Numbered from the stretch's first letter, positions 1-11,819 are shown. The stretch is DNA of 64,000 bases from Termitomyces sp. T153 (GCA_018296165.2 JACKQL020000002.1:124001-188000); one strand, 5' to 3'. Notes: a model not told the origin generated them from the letters alone. Made by a program: numbers and translations.

Positions 1-29
1 AGCCACCACTCCTAGAGGTTGCTCTTATA
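1..29 (+). repeat. Tail of 5' LTR of element A
   Basis: The first 29 bases match the last bases of both LTRs of element B (ending near 13720 and 29252, ...CTTACA). The next bases, GCAGAACAAGTCT, are the same primer-binding segment found after the left LTR of B. The rest of the LTR lies outside the window. Confidence 0.75.
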
Positions 30-136
30 GCAGAACAAGTCTTTATCTCTAGTCTGGAAGCCCCATGTAGCCTGATAGGAACCTCTAGGCCCCTATCTGT
101 CACTTCCACACCAGACTTAAGCACCTGCAGAATTCT

Positions 137-1370
137 ATGTCTCAGCTTGTTAATCCAGACAATCCCCTGGAGGCTCCAGCCCCTCAGGACAAAGCCAGGA
201 CTCACTTGCTACACCAAGAGAACCAGGTGCAACTGACTCAATTATTCCTCACTCATCATACAACTGAACTCTCTACTTTCCACCAGACCACTGATCATAT
301 TTCCCAATCCCTTCAGGCACTGCTAGAATGCCTCCCTCCTATCTCCACACAACTCCTGGTGGTTCTGGTAGTTGCTTCCATAGCTCTGCTGTCCTTCCAA
401 CTGCAGATCCCATGCTCTGTGCTCCTAGATACATACAACAGTGCTTGCTCTGGTGGGGAGCACTTCCTCCAGTCCTGTCTCACTTACATCCACCTTAGCA
501 GAGACACCTTTGACTCTGATGCATTGAAGAAAGCTTGGGTGCTGTTGTATATGAAGACTGGATGGGCCTCCACCTACATGTTATAGGTGTTCCACTGCTC
601 TAGAGGTGTCAGAAGTTTTGCAAATTGAGCTACCTTTAAAAAAGACTTCTGGACAGAGTTTTCCCTATTGACCCTGCCAAAACTGCTGCTTTAGTGCTAT
701 GTGACAGAGAGCAGTATGAGCAAGGGAAGAGGATGCTAGACAAGTACATTGACTGTTTCTAGGCACTAGTCAAGCAAGCCATCTACTCTGACAGTCTCCA
801 CCTATGCTTCATGTTCCAGAATAGCTTGCACCCCATGCTGATAGAGTGCATTGATAACTTGGCCAAGGGCTGCCCAGATAATGAAAGGATTGACTCCTGG
901 TACAAGGTGGCCTGGAATCAGTGGCAGCTCATGGAGATCTAATAAGAGCTCTGCTGGTTGCACCCAATGCAGCACCCTGCTCCAGTTGCTAGTCTCCATT
1001 ACTCCACTCCTGCACTCACAGCATCTGCTCCTGCTCTGGCTGCCCCTGCACCATGCTCCTTGCTGCCAGGCACTCCCATGGACATAGATGCAGCCCAATA
1101 GCACTGCCCTGCACTGCTGCTATGCTAGAGATGCAAAAAACCAAGGAACTTTGCATAATACTGCCTGCTGGGTCTGGAGATACACTACCTCTCTATGGCT
1201 GAGCAGGAGGAGCTCCTCCTGCAGCTATTGGCTACAAAGGATGCTGCTGGAGCTCTGTCACTCAACAAGCTGGCAGCAGAGTTAGCTTTGGAGGAGATCA
1301 GTACTTGTGCACCTACTCCAGGCCTGAAGGAGGATTTTCAATTAAGCAATGGATGAGGTGTATGCCTTCA
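137..1370 (+). pseudogene. Element A gag (nucleocapsid precursor), decayed
   Basis: Starts at ATG 137 with an N-terminal segment nearly the same as the gag start of element B at 13828 (MSQL...NP/SD.PLEA.APQDKA). The first frame stays open to 586; the capsid-type region continues to about 960 through stops and frame changes (segments around FDSDALKKAWVLLYMKTG and the 660-940 region). A degenerate CCHC zinc knuckle lies near 1120-1170, where B keeps C-x2-C-x4-H-x4-C. A conserved EQEELL.QLLA..DAA segment follows near 1200-1250. Gag would form the particle that packages the element's RNA. Many TAG/TGA codons fit CAG/CGA decay. It cannot encode a working protein. Confidence 0.8.
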
Positions 1371-1559
1371 TTGCTGAGTACTAACAGGTTCTCATGTCCA
1401 TCATTTGAAAATGAAATTGCCCTTTTTGATGTCAATCATTTTAAGACAGAAGAACCTCAGTGCCCACCTTCAGACATACAAATGCCAACTAAGGAGTCCA
1501 AGCCAAGCCCCCTGATACCAGCTAGGCTCCACTGGTGCTGCTCTGCCTAGGAGTGTTGA

Positions 1560-3710
1560 CTGCCCCAGAGGTATGTAGTGGCCTCAAGCCCTTCTACCAA
1601 CTCACTGTGGCTTGATGTAGAAATTGAGACCATAGACACCCAACAAACTTGCAGAGTCACTGCTCTCCTAGATAGAGCAATGGAACTGTTCCTGGACTCA
1701 GAGTTTGTGAGGTGCCATGGCCTAACCACACAGCCTCTTCCTCAGCCCATTTTAGTGTTCAACATCAACAGAATGCCAAACAAAGCAGGCACCATAAGCT
1801 CTATGGTAGATCTTGTCCTATGCTATAGGAATCATGCTGAGCATGCAGTCTTTGCTGTTACCAGTTTAGACAAGCAGGACATGATCCTTAGTTTCATATG
1901 GCTCTGGGAGTACAAGTCCAGAGTAGACTGGGCCTAGAGCAAGGTAATAATGAGCTGGTGTCCTCAGAGGTGCTCTGCTTGTGCCTCCAAGGCCAAGGAA
2001 GAAGTGCTGAGCTCAAGTTTGAGAACATGCAGCTATCCAAGTGTGCCACACCAGCCTACTCTCCTTTGTGGACTTAAACTTCCTGAATCCCCTACTCCTG
2101 GCATCTCCATGGAGAGGCCCTTTTCAGGAATGACCAGAGGAGGCTGGCCCAGACATTTGCTGCTAACTCTATGCCCCAGGCATTCCAGGACATTGTGCCT
2201 TTATACCTCCACATATTTGAGGATGTGTTCTCAAAGGCCTTGTTTGACTTGCTTCCAGAGCACAAGCAGTAGGACCATGCCATTGAACTAATGCCAGACT
2301 CTAAGCTCTCAGGCTGTAAGGTCTATTTGCTAGCACCCAAGGAGCAGGATGAGCTGGATGCCTTCCTGCAGCAGAACCTGGACTCTGGTTGCATCCACTC
2401 CGAATTCCCAATAGCTTCTCTGGTCTTCTTCATCAAAAAAAAGGATGGCTTGCTCTAACTGGTTCAGGACTACTGGGTTCTTAATGCCATGACCATGAAG
2501 AACCACTACTCATCTCTAAGCTCATCAATATCTCTGGGGTGCATAGTACTTCACTAAACTAGACATTCAGTGAGGCTATAACAACATGCACATCCATGAG
2601 GGAGACAAGTGGAAGGCCACTTTGCAGACCAACTGGGAACTGTTTGAACCCCTTGTTATGTTCTTCAGACTCATCAAAAGCCCAGCCACTTTCCAGACAA
2701 TGATGAATAATATCTTCTGGGACCTCATCACCAAAGGTGTAGTGTGCATATACCTCAACAACATCCTCATCTACACTAAAATGCTGGAGGAGCACCACTG
2801 GATCATGCACCTTGTCTTGTAATGCCTCTGCTGTCACCAGCTCTATCTCAAACTGGAGAAGTGCAAGTTGGAACAGATCTAAATTGAGTATTTCAGCCTG
2901 ATCATTAAACATGGAGCTGTAGAGATGGATTTGGTGAAGGTAGTGGGTGTTGTGGAGTGGCTAGAGCTCAAGAACAAGAAAGAGGTGCAGGCCTTCTTAG
3001 GCTTTGCTAACTTTTACTAGAGGTTTATCCAGGACTTCTTGCACCATGCCTGCCCACTATTCATCCTCACTAGGAAGGATACTGCCTGGAGCTGGGGGCC
3101 CTTGGAGCAGATAGTCTTCAATGCTTTCAGGTGTGCTGTCACATCCAGACCAGTCCTTTTCTTCCTGAATGACAACTTTCCTTTCTGGGTAGAAGCTAAC
3201 AGCTTTGAATTTGCCACCAGAGTGGTGCTATTGCAACAGTTCCTGGAGTATGGCAAGTGGCATCTGGTGGCCTTTTACTCCAAAAGCCTGAACATAGTAG
3301 AGTGCAACTATGCGATCCATGATAAGGAGATGCTGGCCATCATCTGGTCCTTTAAAGAGTGGCAGCATTTTCTGGAGGGCACATGGCACAAGTTTGAGGT
3401 TTGGACAGATCACAAGAACCTTGAGTACTTCCAGACAGCCAAGAAGCTCTACCACTGACAGGCCCAGTGGTCCCTCTATCTAGCCAACTTCAACTTCTTG
3501 CTGCACCACAAGCCAGGCCAGAGTATGGGAAAGCTGGACATGCTGTCTCTAAGAGCTGATCACAGGACTGGAGGAGAGGACAATAGCAACATTGTGCTCC
3601 TCCAGCCCAAATTGTTCACAATCCAAGCCATGGAGGGCCTAGCCATTGAGGGAGTGGAGGTGGACATCCTCCAGGACATCCAGCAGGGCAACCAAGATGA
3701 TTAGCAGGAG
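1560..3710 (+). pseudogene. Element A protease, reverse transcriptase and RNase H, decayed
   Basis: The order is typical of Ty3 pol. A retropepsin remnant lies at 1610-1690 (VEIETIDTQQT...ALLDRA, where DSG/DSGA is expected, so the catalytic Asp region is damaged). RT fingers and palm run about 2280-2830, with the active site written YLNN at about 2750 where YxDD is required. The RT connection and thumb are at 2880-3030 and RNase H at about 3130-3460 (segments AFYSKSLN, CNYAIHDKEMLAII, TDHKNLEYF). The YLDD-to-YLNN change is what two G-to-A changes give. Numerous stops occur. In life this region makes cDNA from the element's RNA. Confidence 0.85.
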
Positions 3711-3714
3711 GAAC

Positions 3715-4610
3715 TCATTGCTCAGGCAGCCAGAGCACTCAAATCAGGACACACCACTAGCACCAAGTCAGTCCATGTACATAGATGGGTTCTCCAAGAT
3801 GGGATCCTAACCTTTTGGGACCATGTCTACATCTCCATCAGATGTCCCAGTATATTGGATCCTACACTAGTACATGCAATCTCTGCCTCTGGACTAAGCC
3901 CCAATGCCATCTCCCTACCAAACAGCTACATTCCCCATCTGTCCCCTTAAATTATGGAGTGTTGCTTCAGTGGACTTCATTGTAGAGCTCCCTGATGCCT
4001 ATGGTTACAATACCATCATTGTAGTGGTGGACCTATATGGCAAACAAGCACACTTCATCTCTACTCACACTATATACTCTGCCATGGGTGCTACAAACCT
4101 GTGTCAGAGAAATGTCTGGAAGCTCCATGGCCTCTCCAATACCTATGTATCCAACTGGGGACTACAATTTGTAGCAGAATTTACCAGAAAGCTCTACCAA
4201 CTACTTGGTATGAAGCTCCATACCTCCACCACTTACCATCTGCAGTCCAATGGCCAGACCAAACACATGAACCAGGAGCTCAAGCAATACCTCTGCCTCT
4301 TCTCCAATGAGCACTAGGACAACTGGGATGAGCTCCTCCCCAATGCTGAGTTCCAGTACAACAACCACATTCACATGGCCACTCAGTTTTTGCCCTTTTT
4401 CCTGGACACTGAACATCACCTGCACATGGGTTTCAAACCTGGGTCTGGCCTTTGGAGAATGAAGCAATGAATGAGTTTGTGGACTGGATGAAGAGATTAC
4501 AGGAGGAAGCCTGGGCAGCTCTGGCTAAGGCAAAGGATGACATGGCACAATACTATGACTGCAGAAGAACCCCAGCATCCAAGTACCAGCCTGGAGATTA
4601 AGTCTACCAG
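3715..4610 (+). pseudogene. Element A integrase, decayed and internally deleted
   Basis: The integrase core is recognisable at about 3960-4310 (VDFIVELPDAYGYNTIIVVVDLYGKQAHF, then a tract equivalent to the second catalytic Asp, then TYHLQSNGQTKHMNQELKQYL). Compared with element B, the HHCC zinc domain is lost by a deletion near 3833, and the third acidic residue position reads TKH instead of TEH. Homology to B ends in the region just before the chromodomain, at about 4600-4612. Confidence 0.8.
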
Positions 4611-5620
4611 CTTGAAATCATGCTTCCCAACTACTACACAGAGGATTCTTATGTTGTGGACCAAGTTTTTGAAGGCACTAAATGGGGTTTGAAGGGCACC
4701 AACATGTTGACTACCAAGACCAGCAATGGCACCACTAGTATCACTTTGTCAACAATTGCTAATGCCCCAGTTTTGCTATCTACTACTCCTAAATGGGAGA
4801 CCCTCAAATTAGCAACAACCATAGCAATTGTCAGTGCCTTGGAATGTCTGAAAGCCCTTTTTACCAGCAATGCTCAGCCCCACCAACAGTTTAACAACAG
4901 CACTTGCCACTTCTGCAGCAAACCAGGTCACACTATGGTCCATGGCAATTATATTAAAATGGAGTATATGATTCAACAGGGTAAAATCCATCAAAATGCT
5001 GAAGTGAAGATTATCTTACCATCTGGCACTATGATCCCCAACTATTTCAGCAAGCAACTCTATATGGAACATAATGAGGAATGGCATTGTTTTAACCCAG
5101 GTCAAATTGTTACAGGCAGACTTTCATCTAGTGCTAACCCAGACCCAGAGCAACTGGCTATGCAACAGTTGCTAATTCACAAGGTAATGCAACAGGATGT
5201 CACTATGAGCCATGCACTAAGTAAGAAAGAACACATTGAGGCTTTCAAACAAGAACTATTTGCACTATGATGGCCAGGTGAAAAGGTTTGATGGTGTACA
5301 AGTCCCTTGTGCAGCATATTGACTAGCAAACAATACCTCCAAGGTGACATCATCAACTAGTGACACTCCAGCAAGTGATTCTCCTTCCAATTCTGTATCA
5401 GCTCCTGCTGCTAAGCCTGCTGACAAAGGCAAAGCATCTGAATGATCTGTTACTAATGAACAACTGCCAGTTCACTAAGGAACCCATTACTCAGCCTCCA
5501 GTCCACCTGTTTTCTGGCTTCCCAGGTTGCTATGCCCCTCCTGCTAACCAATATTTTGCTGCTTCCAATAGAGCTAATGACTGTGCATATCAAACTATGC
5601 CACCCATTTAAAAGATCAAG
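4611..5620 (+). pseudogene. Element D gag fragment with degenerate zinc knuckle
   Basis: An open stretch of 216 codons (4620-5270) begins inside gag, since no start or matrix-like segment precedes it. Near residue 99 it has CHFCSKPGHTMVHGN, a CCHC knuckle whose last Cys is gone. After it come a Q/K-rich segment and a VKIILPSGTMIPN-type stretch, an arrangement I recognise from Agaricomycete Ty3 gags. The frame breaks at 5270 and a remnant continues to about 5610. The product would have been the RNA-packaging nucleocapsid precursor. Confidence 0.7.
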
Positions 5621-5639
5621 CAGTCCAAAGTGGTATTTG

Positions 5640-6403
5640 AAAGGGTATTAAGCACAAAGGTTATAGTCTTGGTTGGCAAACTCTGCTCAGTATCATAGGA
5701 CATCAGGAACCAGTTTAGGACAGCAGTTATATCCAAGCACCTTGTAGGGGCAAACACCAACACCATACAGGACTTCAGTGACATTTTTGAAGAAGCTTTG
5801 CTAGATTTTGCTATGAATGAGCCCTAGTTTTTGCTAGGATCTAACATTGCTACTGCCAATGGACTTACCCCAGACCAGGCTCAAATCACATCAGTCAACC
5901 CAGTCAAGACATACATAGATTTGCTATCCCCTGGAGAAGAGCCTGTAGTGCTCACTATTGCTAAGGATTCACAGTCTCTTTGGTCTATCATGATGCTAAT
6001 TGATAACTGCAAAGAAATAGAATGCATTATAGACAGTGGCTCCCAAATAATCTCAATGTCTGCTGAAATTGCTAGTGATCTTGGCCTTTTTTATGACCCT
6101 AACATAGTGTTGAATATGCAGAGTGCCAACAGAACTTTGGATTGATTGCTAGGACTTGCTTGTAATGTTCCTTGTACCATTAGCAACATTACAGTATATC
6201 TATAAATTCACATTTTATGGTCCCCCACATACAACATTCTACTTGGATGCCCCTTTGATATTTTGACTAGAAGTGTGGTCAACACCCTTAGTGACATGGA
6301 GACCACAATTACTATCACAGACCCCAACACTGGCATGCAGCAAACAATACTCATTTTTCCATGCAGTAAATTAAAAAGAAACAACTGCCAAAATGTTCAC
6401 TAT
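5640..6403 (+). pseudogene. Element D retropepsin-like protease, decayed
   Basis: The frame at 5831-6145 contains ECIIDSGSQIISMSAEIASDLGL, a retropepsin active site (DSG followed by a hydrophobic loop). Downstream, 6165-6290 keeps a remnant of the flap and second hydrophobic segment (LLGCPFDILTRS). The protease cuts the element's polyprotein. The gene is interrupted at 6403/7032 by solo LTR H, and stops surround the catalytic block. Confidence 0.72.
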
Positions 6404-7031
6404 TGTCATGACCCAATCATTTTTTTCTCAAATCTCCTTTTTAGCCACCTGTATTCAGTCCAGACATGTTTCAGATGGCCTCCATGTCCCAGATAACTTC
6501 CATGTCCCAGATCACTTCTTTGTCTTAGACTATACCTACTGTCTCTGATTATATCCCTAATTACACCCACTGCCTCTGATCACATCCTTGATTATATCCA
6601 CTGTTTCTGATCACATCCCTGATCACACCCACTGTCTCTGATTACATCCCTAATTATATCCAGTGACTCTGATCCTATCCACTATCCTTGATCACACCTA
6701 GTGTCTGTCTGAGACCTTCCTTATCTTAGACATTCCTGCTCTTGCCCTCTCCCTATCTTAGACCTGTCTGAGACTATGTCTTGGCTTCCCCTTTAAGTAG
6801 TAGCCTACTTGTATATAAGCTCTCCTACTCTGTAGCTACCACTCCAGCCTTGACATTACCTGATATCTTGTTTATGTTCTGTTGTTATCTAATCTTCTCT
6901 CAATCTATTACTCTCTCTCATTTCTTAGTTTCTTAGTTTCTTTCTCTATTTACATACTTGCTGCTGGCATCACCTCCCCAAGGTGGTTTTGGCTCCTGTA
7001 AGAGTTCCCCTCCAGGACTGTGGTCCTGACA
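6404..7031 (+). repeat. Solo LTR H (628 bp) inside element D
   Basis: Begins TGTCATGACCC and ends CCTGACA, the termini seen in the other LTRs of the E/F group (TGTCACGACCC...CCTGACA). It is flanked by ACTAT (6399-6403) and ACTAC (7032-7036), a target duplication with one C/T difference. It holds a TATA box, TATATAAG, at 6812 and, 34 nt later, AGCCTTGACATTA (6846), two transitions away from the predicted RNA start of element E. About four 31-bp tandem repeats lie at 6543-6666. No internal element sequence is attached, so it is a solo LTR left by recombination between LTRs. Confidence 0.87.
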
Positions 7032-8904
7032 ACTACAAAACTAAACCACCCCACTGCTTTCATCACCAAAGACATTGTTGGCAACAATAGCAACATAGCA
7101 GTTGTTATCAGCTATGATCATTCAACTGGTCTAGCAACTTGTATTGCTTCTTGTGAATTAGACAAAGTTGTTTTACTTACAGATTATTCTTGCACACAGA
7201 CAGACCCCACTATAGCCTATTTCTATGCTACCACTTATGATCTTTTTGAATTCTGTTTACCCCCTCATTCATATTTTGTGTCTACTGGTTCTCCTATTCC
7301 TCTGATTCTTGGACAGACACTTCCCATTGATACAAGCAACACAATACTACCCCCACATTTGTTAACATCCCTTTCCCTGCCCAGTTTATTGCTAACAAAT
7401 GTGCTAAAAGAAAAGGAGTCCAGGTAAAGAAGAAGTACAAACTCATTGCTATGAAAACCAAACCCATTGCTGGCTACATTAGCAAAGACTTTAGAATTGA
7501 GTGACACATCATTGGCAATCCACTAGCAACTATGCCACCACTTGACCCAAATCCTTCATCTTTTGTTCCAACACAGCAATTCACTAGCAACTGACAAGCA
7601 AAACTTGTTAAAGATCACAACACTGGTTTTCTTACTAGTGACAAACTCAATGTGCTTGTTGACATGGTCACCAAGCAAGAAAAGGCTTTTGCTTAGCAGG
7701 TCTCTTAATGAGGAAGTTTGTGCCCCAACTTCTTTCTGTCCTCTGGGTTCAGCAGAATCACCACATACTCTCAGAACTAGCAAAAGAAGTCTGTAAAATC
7801 ATTTACAACAAGATCAAGGCTGAAATTTATGAACCCTTGAGCTCTGCTTACTAATTGTGCTGGTTTTGTGTCCTCAAGAAGAATGGTAAGCTCAGGATTG
7901 TACACAGTCTAGGGCTGCTAGATCATGTCACCATTTGCCACTCTGGAGTACCCCCTTTTCCAGATCATGTTGCTAAATCTTTTGCTGGATGCATTTGTGG
8001 TGCTATGCTAGATGTTTACATTGCATATGACAAGTGAGTAATTGACCCCACTTCATGTGATTTAACAATGTTTCAGACTCCTTTTGGTGCACTTTGCTTG
8101 GTGACCTTGCCAATAGGTTGGACCAACTCTGTGCCAATTTTCCACAACAACATCACCTTCATCCTGCAGCCAGAGATCCCTTACAATGTACTCAGCTTTA
8201 TTGACAACATTGGTACCAAGGGTCCTAAAGATTAGAACATTGTTAATGGTGTTCCTGCCAAGCATCCCACTCACCCAACTATTTGTTTAGCACTATGGGA
8301 GTTTTTTGAACTTCTGAACTGAATTCTTCAGCAAATGAAGTATTGTGGTGGTATATTTTCTGGTCACAAACTCATCTTATGTGCCCTGGCCTTCAAGATC
8401 CTTGAACACATTTGCATGCCTAGTGGTCACATCTCAGATGAAAGTCACCTAGCCTAATTTGAGCACTGGAGCCCTTGCAAGTTGCTATTAGAAGTTCAAG
8501 CCTTTCTGGATACAGTTGGAGTTCTCAGAATTTTTGTCAAGGATTTTGCTTATCATGCTAACAACTTAATCAAACTCATGCATGTTGGTGTCCCCTTTGA
8601 ATTTGGCCCAGACCAGATCAATGTGCAGCAAGCCCTTATTAAAGCCTTACAAGATGCTAAGCCCCTCATTCCCATTGATTATGAATTTCCTAACCCTGTC
8701 ATCCTAGTGGTGGATACATTATATATCACTATTGGCTACTACCTTTGTCAGTGTGCTAGTGACAACTGCAAAGAACATTGCTACAACTGCTTTGGCTCCA
8801 TCACTCTTAACAACAGGAAGTCTTAATTCAGTCAGCCCAAGTTAGAACTTTATGGCCTTTATCACATGCTTCAAGCTTTATGAATATACCTTATTGGCCT
8901 CAGG
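7032..8904 (+). pseudogene. Element D reverse transcriptase region, decayed
   Basis: Continuation of D pol after LTR H. The open segment 7020-7427 is the linker between protease and RT. RT remnants are seen at 7855-8040 (WFCVLKKNGKLRIVHSL, the fingers motif) and 8062-8330. The thumb and start of RNase H follow at 8482-8820 (VQAFLDTVGVLRIFVKDFAYHANNL, then VILVVDTLYITIGYYL). No intact YxDD motif is readable. The frame is broken by at least five stops and then by solo LTR F1 at 8905. Confidence 0.75.
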
Positions 8905-10095
8905 TGTCACGACCCATTCCCCGAAACCCCGCACATTGCCCATCAACCCCGAACCCCCAAAAAACCCCCAACGCTCCGCCGAACTTCTGCCCATGCCCCG
9001 CGCCTATTTTGGCTAACTCCGACGCCTCCCCGGCTAACTCCGACGGCCCCCTGGCCAATTTTGGTGCCTGCCCCGCAGCCACTGACACTTACCCTGGGCC
9101 TCCCGAACCCCGAGAACCACCCCCGCTGTTCCCGATCTTCGCCACCCATCATCAACTCAACACCCTGGTTCCTCCGACCTATTCCAGAGTATCACGACAA
9201 CCCCGGGGCAACCCGCGTTCTCCAATGATCCCATCAACGTATCAGCACGGCACGATCCTCGATCACAACCGACACCCGCCCCCTCCGTCGAGCTCCGCCA
9301 AGCCCCGCCACCACAGCCGATGTACCCCAAAGTCCTCCGGTAGTCAGTATATAAGTCATCGGGTAGCTCTTTGTACTCTAGTCTTGATATTGCTTAACGT
9401 TACCTATGGTCTGATTGTTTCCTTTTCGTGTTTCGTGTTCCATTCTGTTTACTCTCAGTCTCCCGGTCTTATCCCAGTCTCCCGGTCTTATCTCAGTCTC
9501 CCGGTCTTACCTCAGTCTCCCGGTCTTACCTCAGTCTCCCGGTCTTGTCTTGTCTCCATTTTGTTATCGTTCTCATTATTGTTTCATATCTCTACTCGAA
9601 TCTACTCTTGTTCCATATCAACCCCATCCCATTTCGTCTGACGCTGTCTTTGTGACTCCATCTGGCCATTGTGCCCAAGCCTTCATCAACATTAACGACC
9701 TCATGAACTCCACAATTACGATTACGAACCCCGACACTCCTTTACCAGGTCCGAACCCCACTCCTCGCTCGGTCCCGGACTCCATCAGCTCCAAATGATC
9801 TCCCATCAAACCCTGGCTCCGTTTCCATTGATCACACAGCCGCCTACTCCTTTGCTTCCGTGAATCTCCTGTACGGTCTTCTGCCTGAACCCTGCCAAGA
9901 CCGTCTCGTTCCCTCACAATCCGACTTCTCTGGACCTCCCCGGATCTGTCTGGATCACATCCCCCCAACTATCCGCACAAGCCATCAGTGCCCAGAACGT
10001 CTTCGAGTGTTTGGTTACCAGTGCAAGGGGATCATGCCCGCCTAGTAAGGACTCGCCCAGTGCAGCTGAGCCCCCGAGGTCAGCGGAACCTGACA
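8905..10095 (+). repeat. Solo LTR F1 (1191 bp) inside element D
   Basis: Begins TGTCACGACCCATTCC and ends GCGGAACCTGACA, with a perfect 5-bp target duplication TCAGG (8900-8904 and 10096-10100). It is GC- and CpG-rich, unlike the D sequence around it, so it arrived late. Promoter parts are clear: TATATAAG at 9348 and AGTCTTGATATT at 9380, 32 nt apart as in element E. Five 19-bp tandem repeats (CAGTCTCCCGGTCTTATCT-like) lie at 9456-9550. No coding sequence is present; the open frames crossing it are chance. Confidence 0.93.
9456..9550 (+). repeat. Five-copy 19-bp tandem repeat in LTR F1
   Basis: Unit CAGTCTCCCGGTCTTATCT, five near-identical copies with small C/T changes in the last bases. The related LTR F2 has only three copies at 55010-55066, so copy number varies between family members. 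It lies about 75 bp downstream of the predicted RNA start, so it would be in the 5' leader. Confidence 0.9.
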
Positions 10096-11293
10096 TCAGG
10101 AATCTCATTATTGAAGCCAACACTTGCTATATCAAGGGTATGCTACAAGATCCTAACATTAAGCCTTTTGCTAGCATAAATTGCTGAATCATGGTGATTC
10201 TTATATTCCACATTGAGCTTGTCCACATCAAGGGTACCATCCATGGCCCTAATAGTCTTTTGCAATGTCTGCTCCAGCCTAGTGACCCTACTCCAGATGA
10301 TAGCAACAATCCTGTATATGAGGACTGGATCAACTGTTTACATGGCTTCATTCACCAAGTTTGACTTCCTCTGCCTCTACTTTGCCAAGTAGCCTGTGCT
10401 TCACTGTTGTTACCTCCTCTCCATGATTCCAGCCTCTTCAGCCCTTAGCAACATTTGTTAGCCATAACAACAATACTCCAGCTCCAGGACTAGTGACCAG
10501 TGATGGGTGCTCCTATCTTGAAGGCCATTGCTTACTTAGCAAAGAAGTACAACTTGCACTATATCTGGGTCTCAGGTTACAACAAGCACACTAATAGTAT
10601 TGTCAAGCAACCCCATTTTGATGTTTGCCAAGCCCTCTTCAAAGCTGTTGATGGTGATCAGTCTAGGTGGAGTACAGCTACTTACACAGTGTTTTGGTCA
10701 AAACATGTTACAGTGTACAAGAAAATGGATTGCTCCCCTTACTACATGATGATTGATACCCACTCCCTTCTGCCAGCTGACATAGTTGAAGCAACATACT
10801 TGCAACCACTGCCAAACTCTTTCCTATCATCTACTGACCTCATAGCCCATTAAACAATTGATCTTCAACGCTGCCAAGAGGATCTTAGCAACTCCATGAC
10901 AATGTTCTTAGTGCTCATTGCTTAGCCACCATTCATTTTGAAGCAGAACACACCACTATGATTTGAGACTATAACTTTCAAACTGGCAACTTTGTATTGA
11001 TGAGGAATACTAGAATTGAGGTGACTCATAACAAAAACATGAGGCCTCAATATTTGGGCCCCTTGGTGGTAATCTCTCATGACCATGGAGGTGCTTACAT
11101 TCTTTGCAAACTAGATGGTTCAGTGTTGCATTGCCCAGTAGCTGCCTTTCACTTGGTTCCTTATTTTGCTAGAGAACACATCTCAGTGCCTAGCAATGCT
11201 TTTGACATTGACACTTCTTGTCTCCATGAACTTGAACAAACTGACCTTGTAGACAACAATGATGCTAGCAATGATGCCAGTGAAGAAGACTAA
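10096..11293 (+). pseudogene. Element D RNase H end and integrase, decayed
   Basis: Pol resumes after LTR F1. The integrase core end is open at 10500-10853 (WVSGYNKHTNSIVKQPHFDVCQALFKA, where the family normally has a Gly-x-Glu near the third acidic residue; here it reads SIVKQ). The C-terminal domain is open at 10997-11293 (NMRPQYLGPLVVISHDHGGAYILCKLDGSVL...VPYFARE), a characteristic end of this Ty3 group. No chromodomain is visible, and the frame ends at 11291-11293 in an acidic tail. In life the protein inserts cDNA into the genome. Confidence 0.8.
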
Positions 11294-11819
11294 AAATCAT
11301 TTGCTAAGCCCTAGCAACACCTCTTGATTTGCCTTTTGTCTCACATATACCCTTCACTAGTTACTCAGTAAAACTGTCAAATACCTTACAAAAACATTAA
11401 GTCTTTTGTTTTGCTATTCTTTCATTGTGTTAAAATTGTTTAAAAGCCCTTCACAGACATTTTCATTACAATCTTCTTGCCTTCAATGCAATGCTTAGCT
11501 ACTTGTCACTAGTGCTCAGCTGCCTTTGGGGATTTTCATGTCATGATGATTTACTGTGCATTTCTCCCCTTGTTGCTAGCATCAAGCAACACTTGCTAAT
11601 GTGTACTGACTCATTTACCTTTGCTTATACTCCTGCCTTTGATCTTATCTTTCTCTCTTACTTTCTCTGATGCATTGTGATATGTTACATTTTCTTGGGC
11701 CCCTTAAGGAGGCCAGTCTACATGAACTACAGAAAAATATAAGAAGCCACTTAAGAGGGCTAGTCTATGTCCAAAGTCACTAATACACAAATATATTTAC
11801 AGAGGGCAGCTGTCACTAG
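11294..11819. other. Non-coding tail of element D between pol and the antisense gene
   Basis: CpG-poor and pyrimidine-rich, with no convincing frame on either strand. It has a short imperfect direct repeat of about 24 bp (CTTAAGGAGGCCAGTCTACATG at 11704 and CTTAAGAGGGCTAGTCTATGTC at 11751). In element E the equivalent interval between pol and the antisense stop is 266 bp. Confidence 0.5.

Larger units (their letters stand above)
1..4610 (+). mobile_element. Element A: decayed Ty3/gypsy chromovirus, 3' end missing
   Basis: A Ty3/gypsy element that enters the window at the last bases of its 5' LTR (about 1-29) and runs through gag, protease, RT, RNase H and integrase. It matches element B (13495-29252) along its length, which fixes the reading order. 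It is full of in-frame stops and almost free of CpG. Homology to B stops near 4600-4612, where sequence of the unrelated element D begins, so the chromodomain and 3' LTR are absent. An internal deletion near 3833 removes the integrase zinc (HHCC) region that B still has. The join with D has no visible LTR end or target duplication, so it looks like a deletion or recombination breakpoint. Confidence 0.88.

Noticed and set aside
9456..9550. CRISPR-like short repeats
   Set aside because: Units are directly adjacent with no unique spacers, inside an LTR; a simple tandem repeat.
8880..9641. 253-codon plus-strand frame
   Set aside because: Lies within solo LTR F1 and crosses its left end and target duplication; Pro/Ser-rich by composition, not coding.
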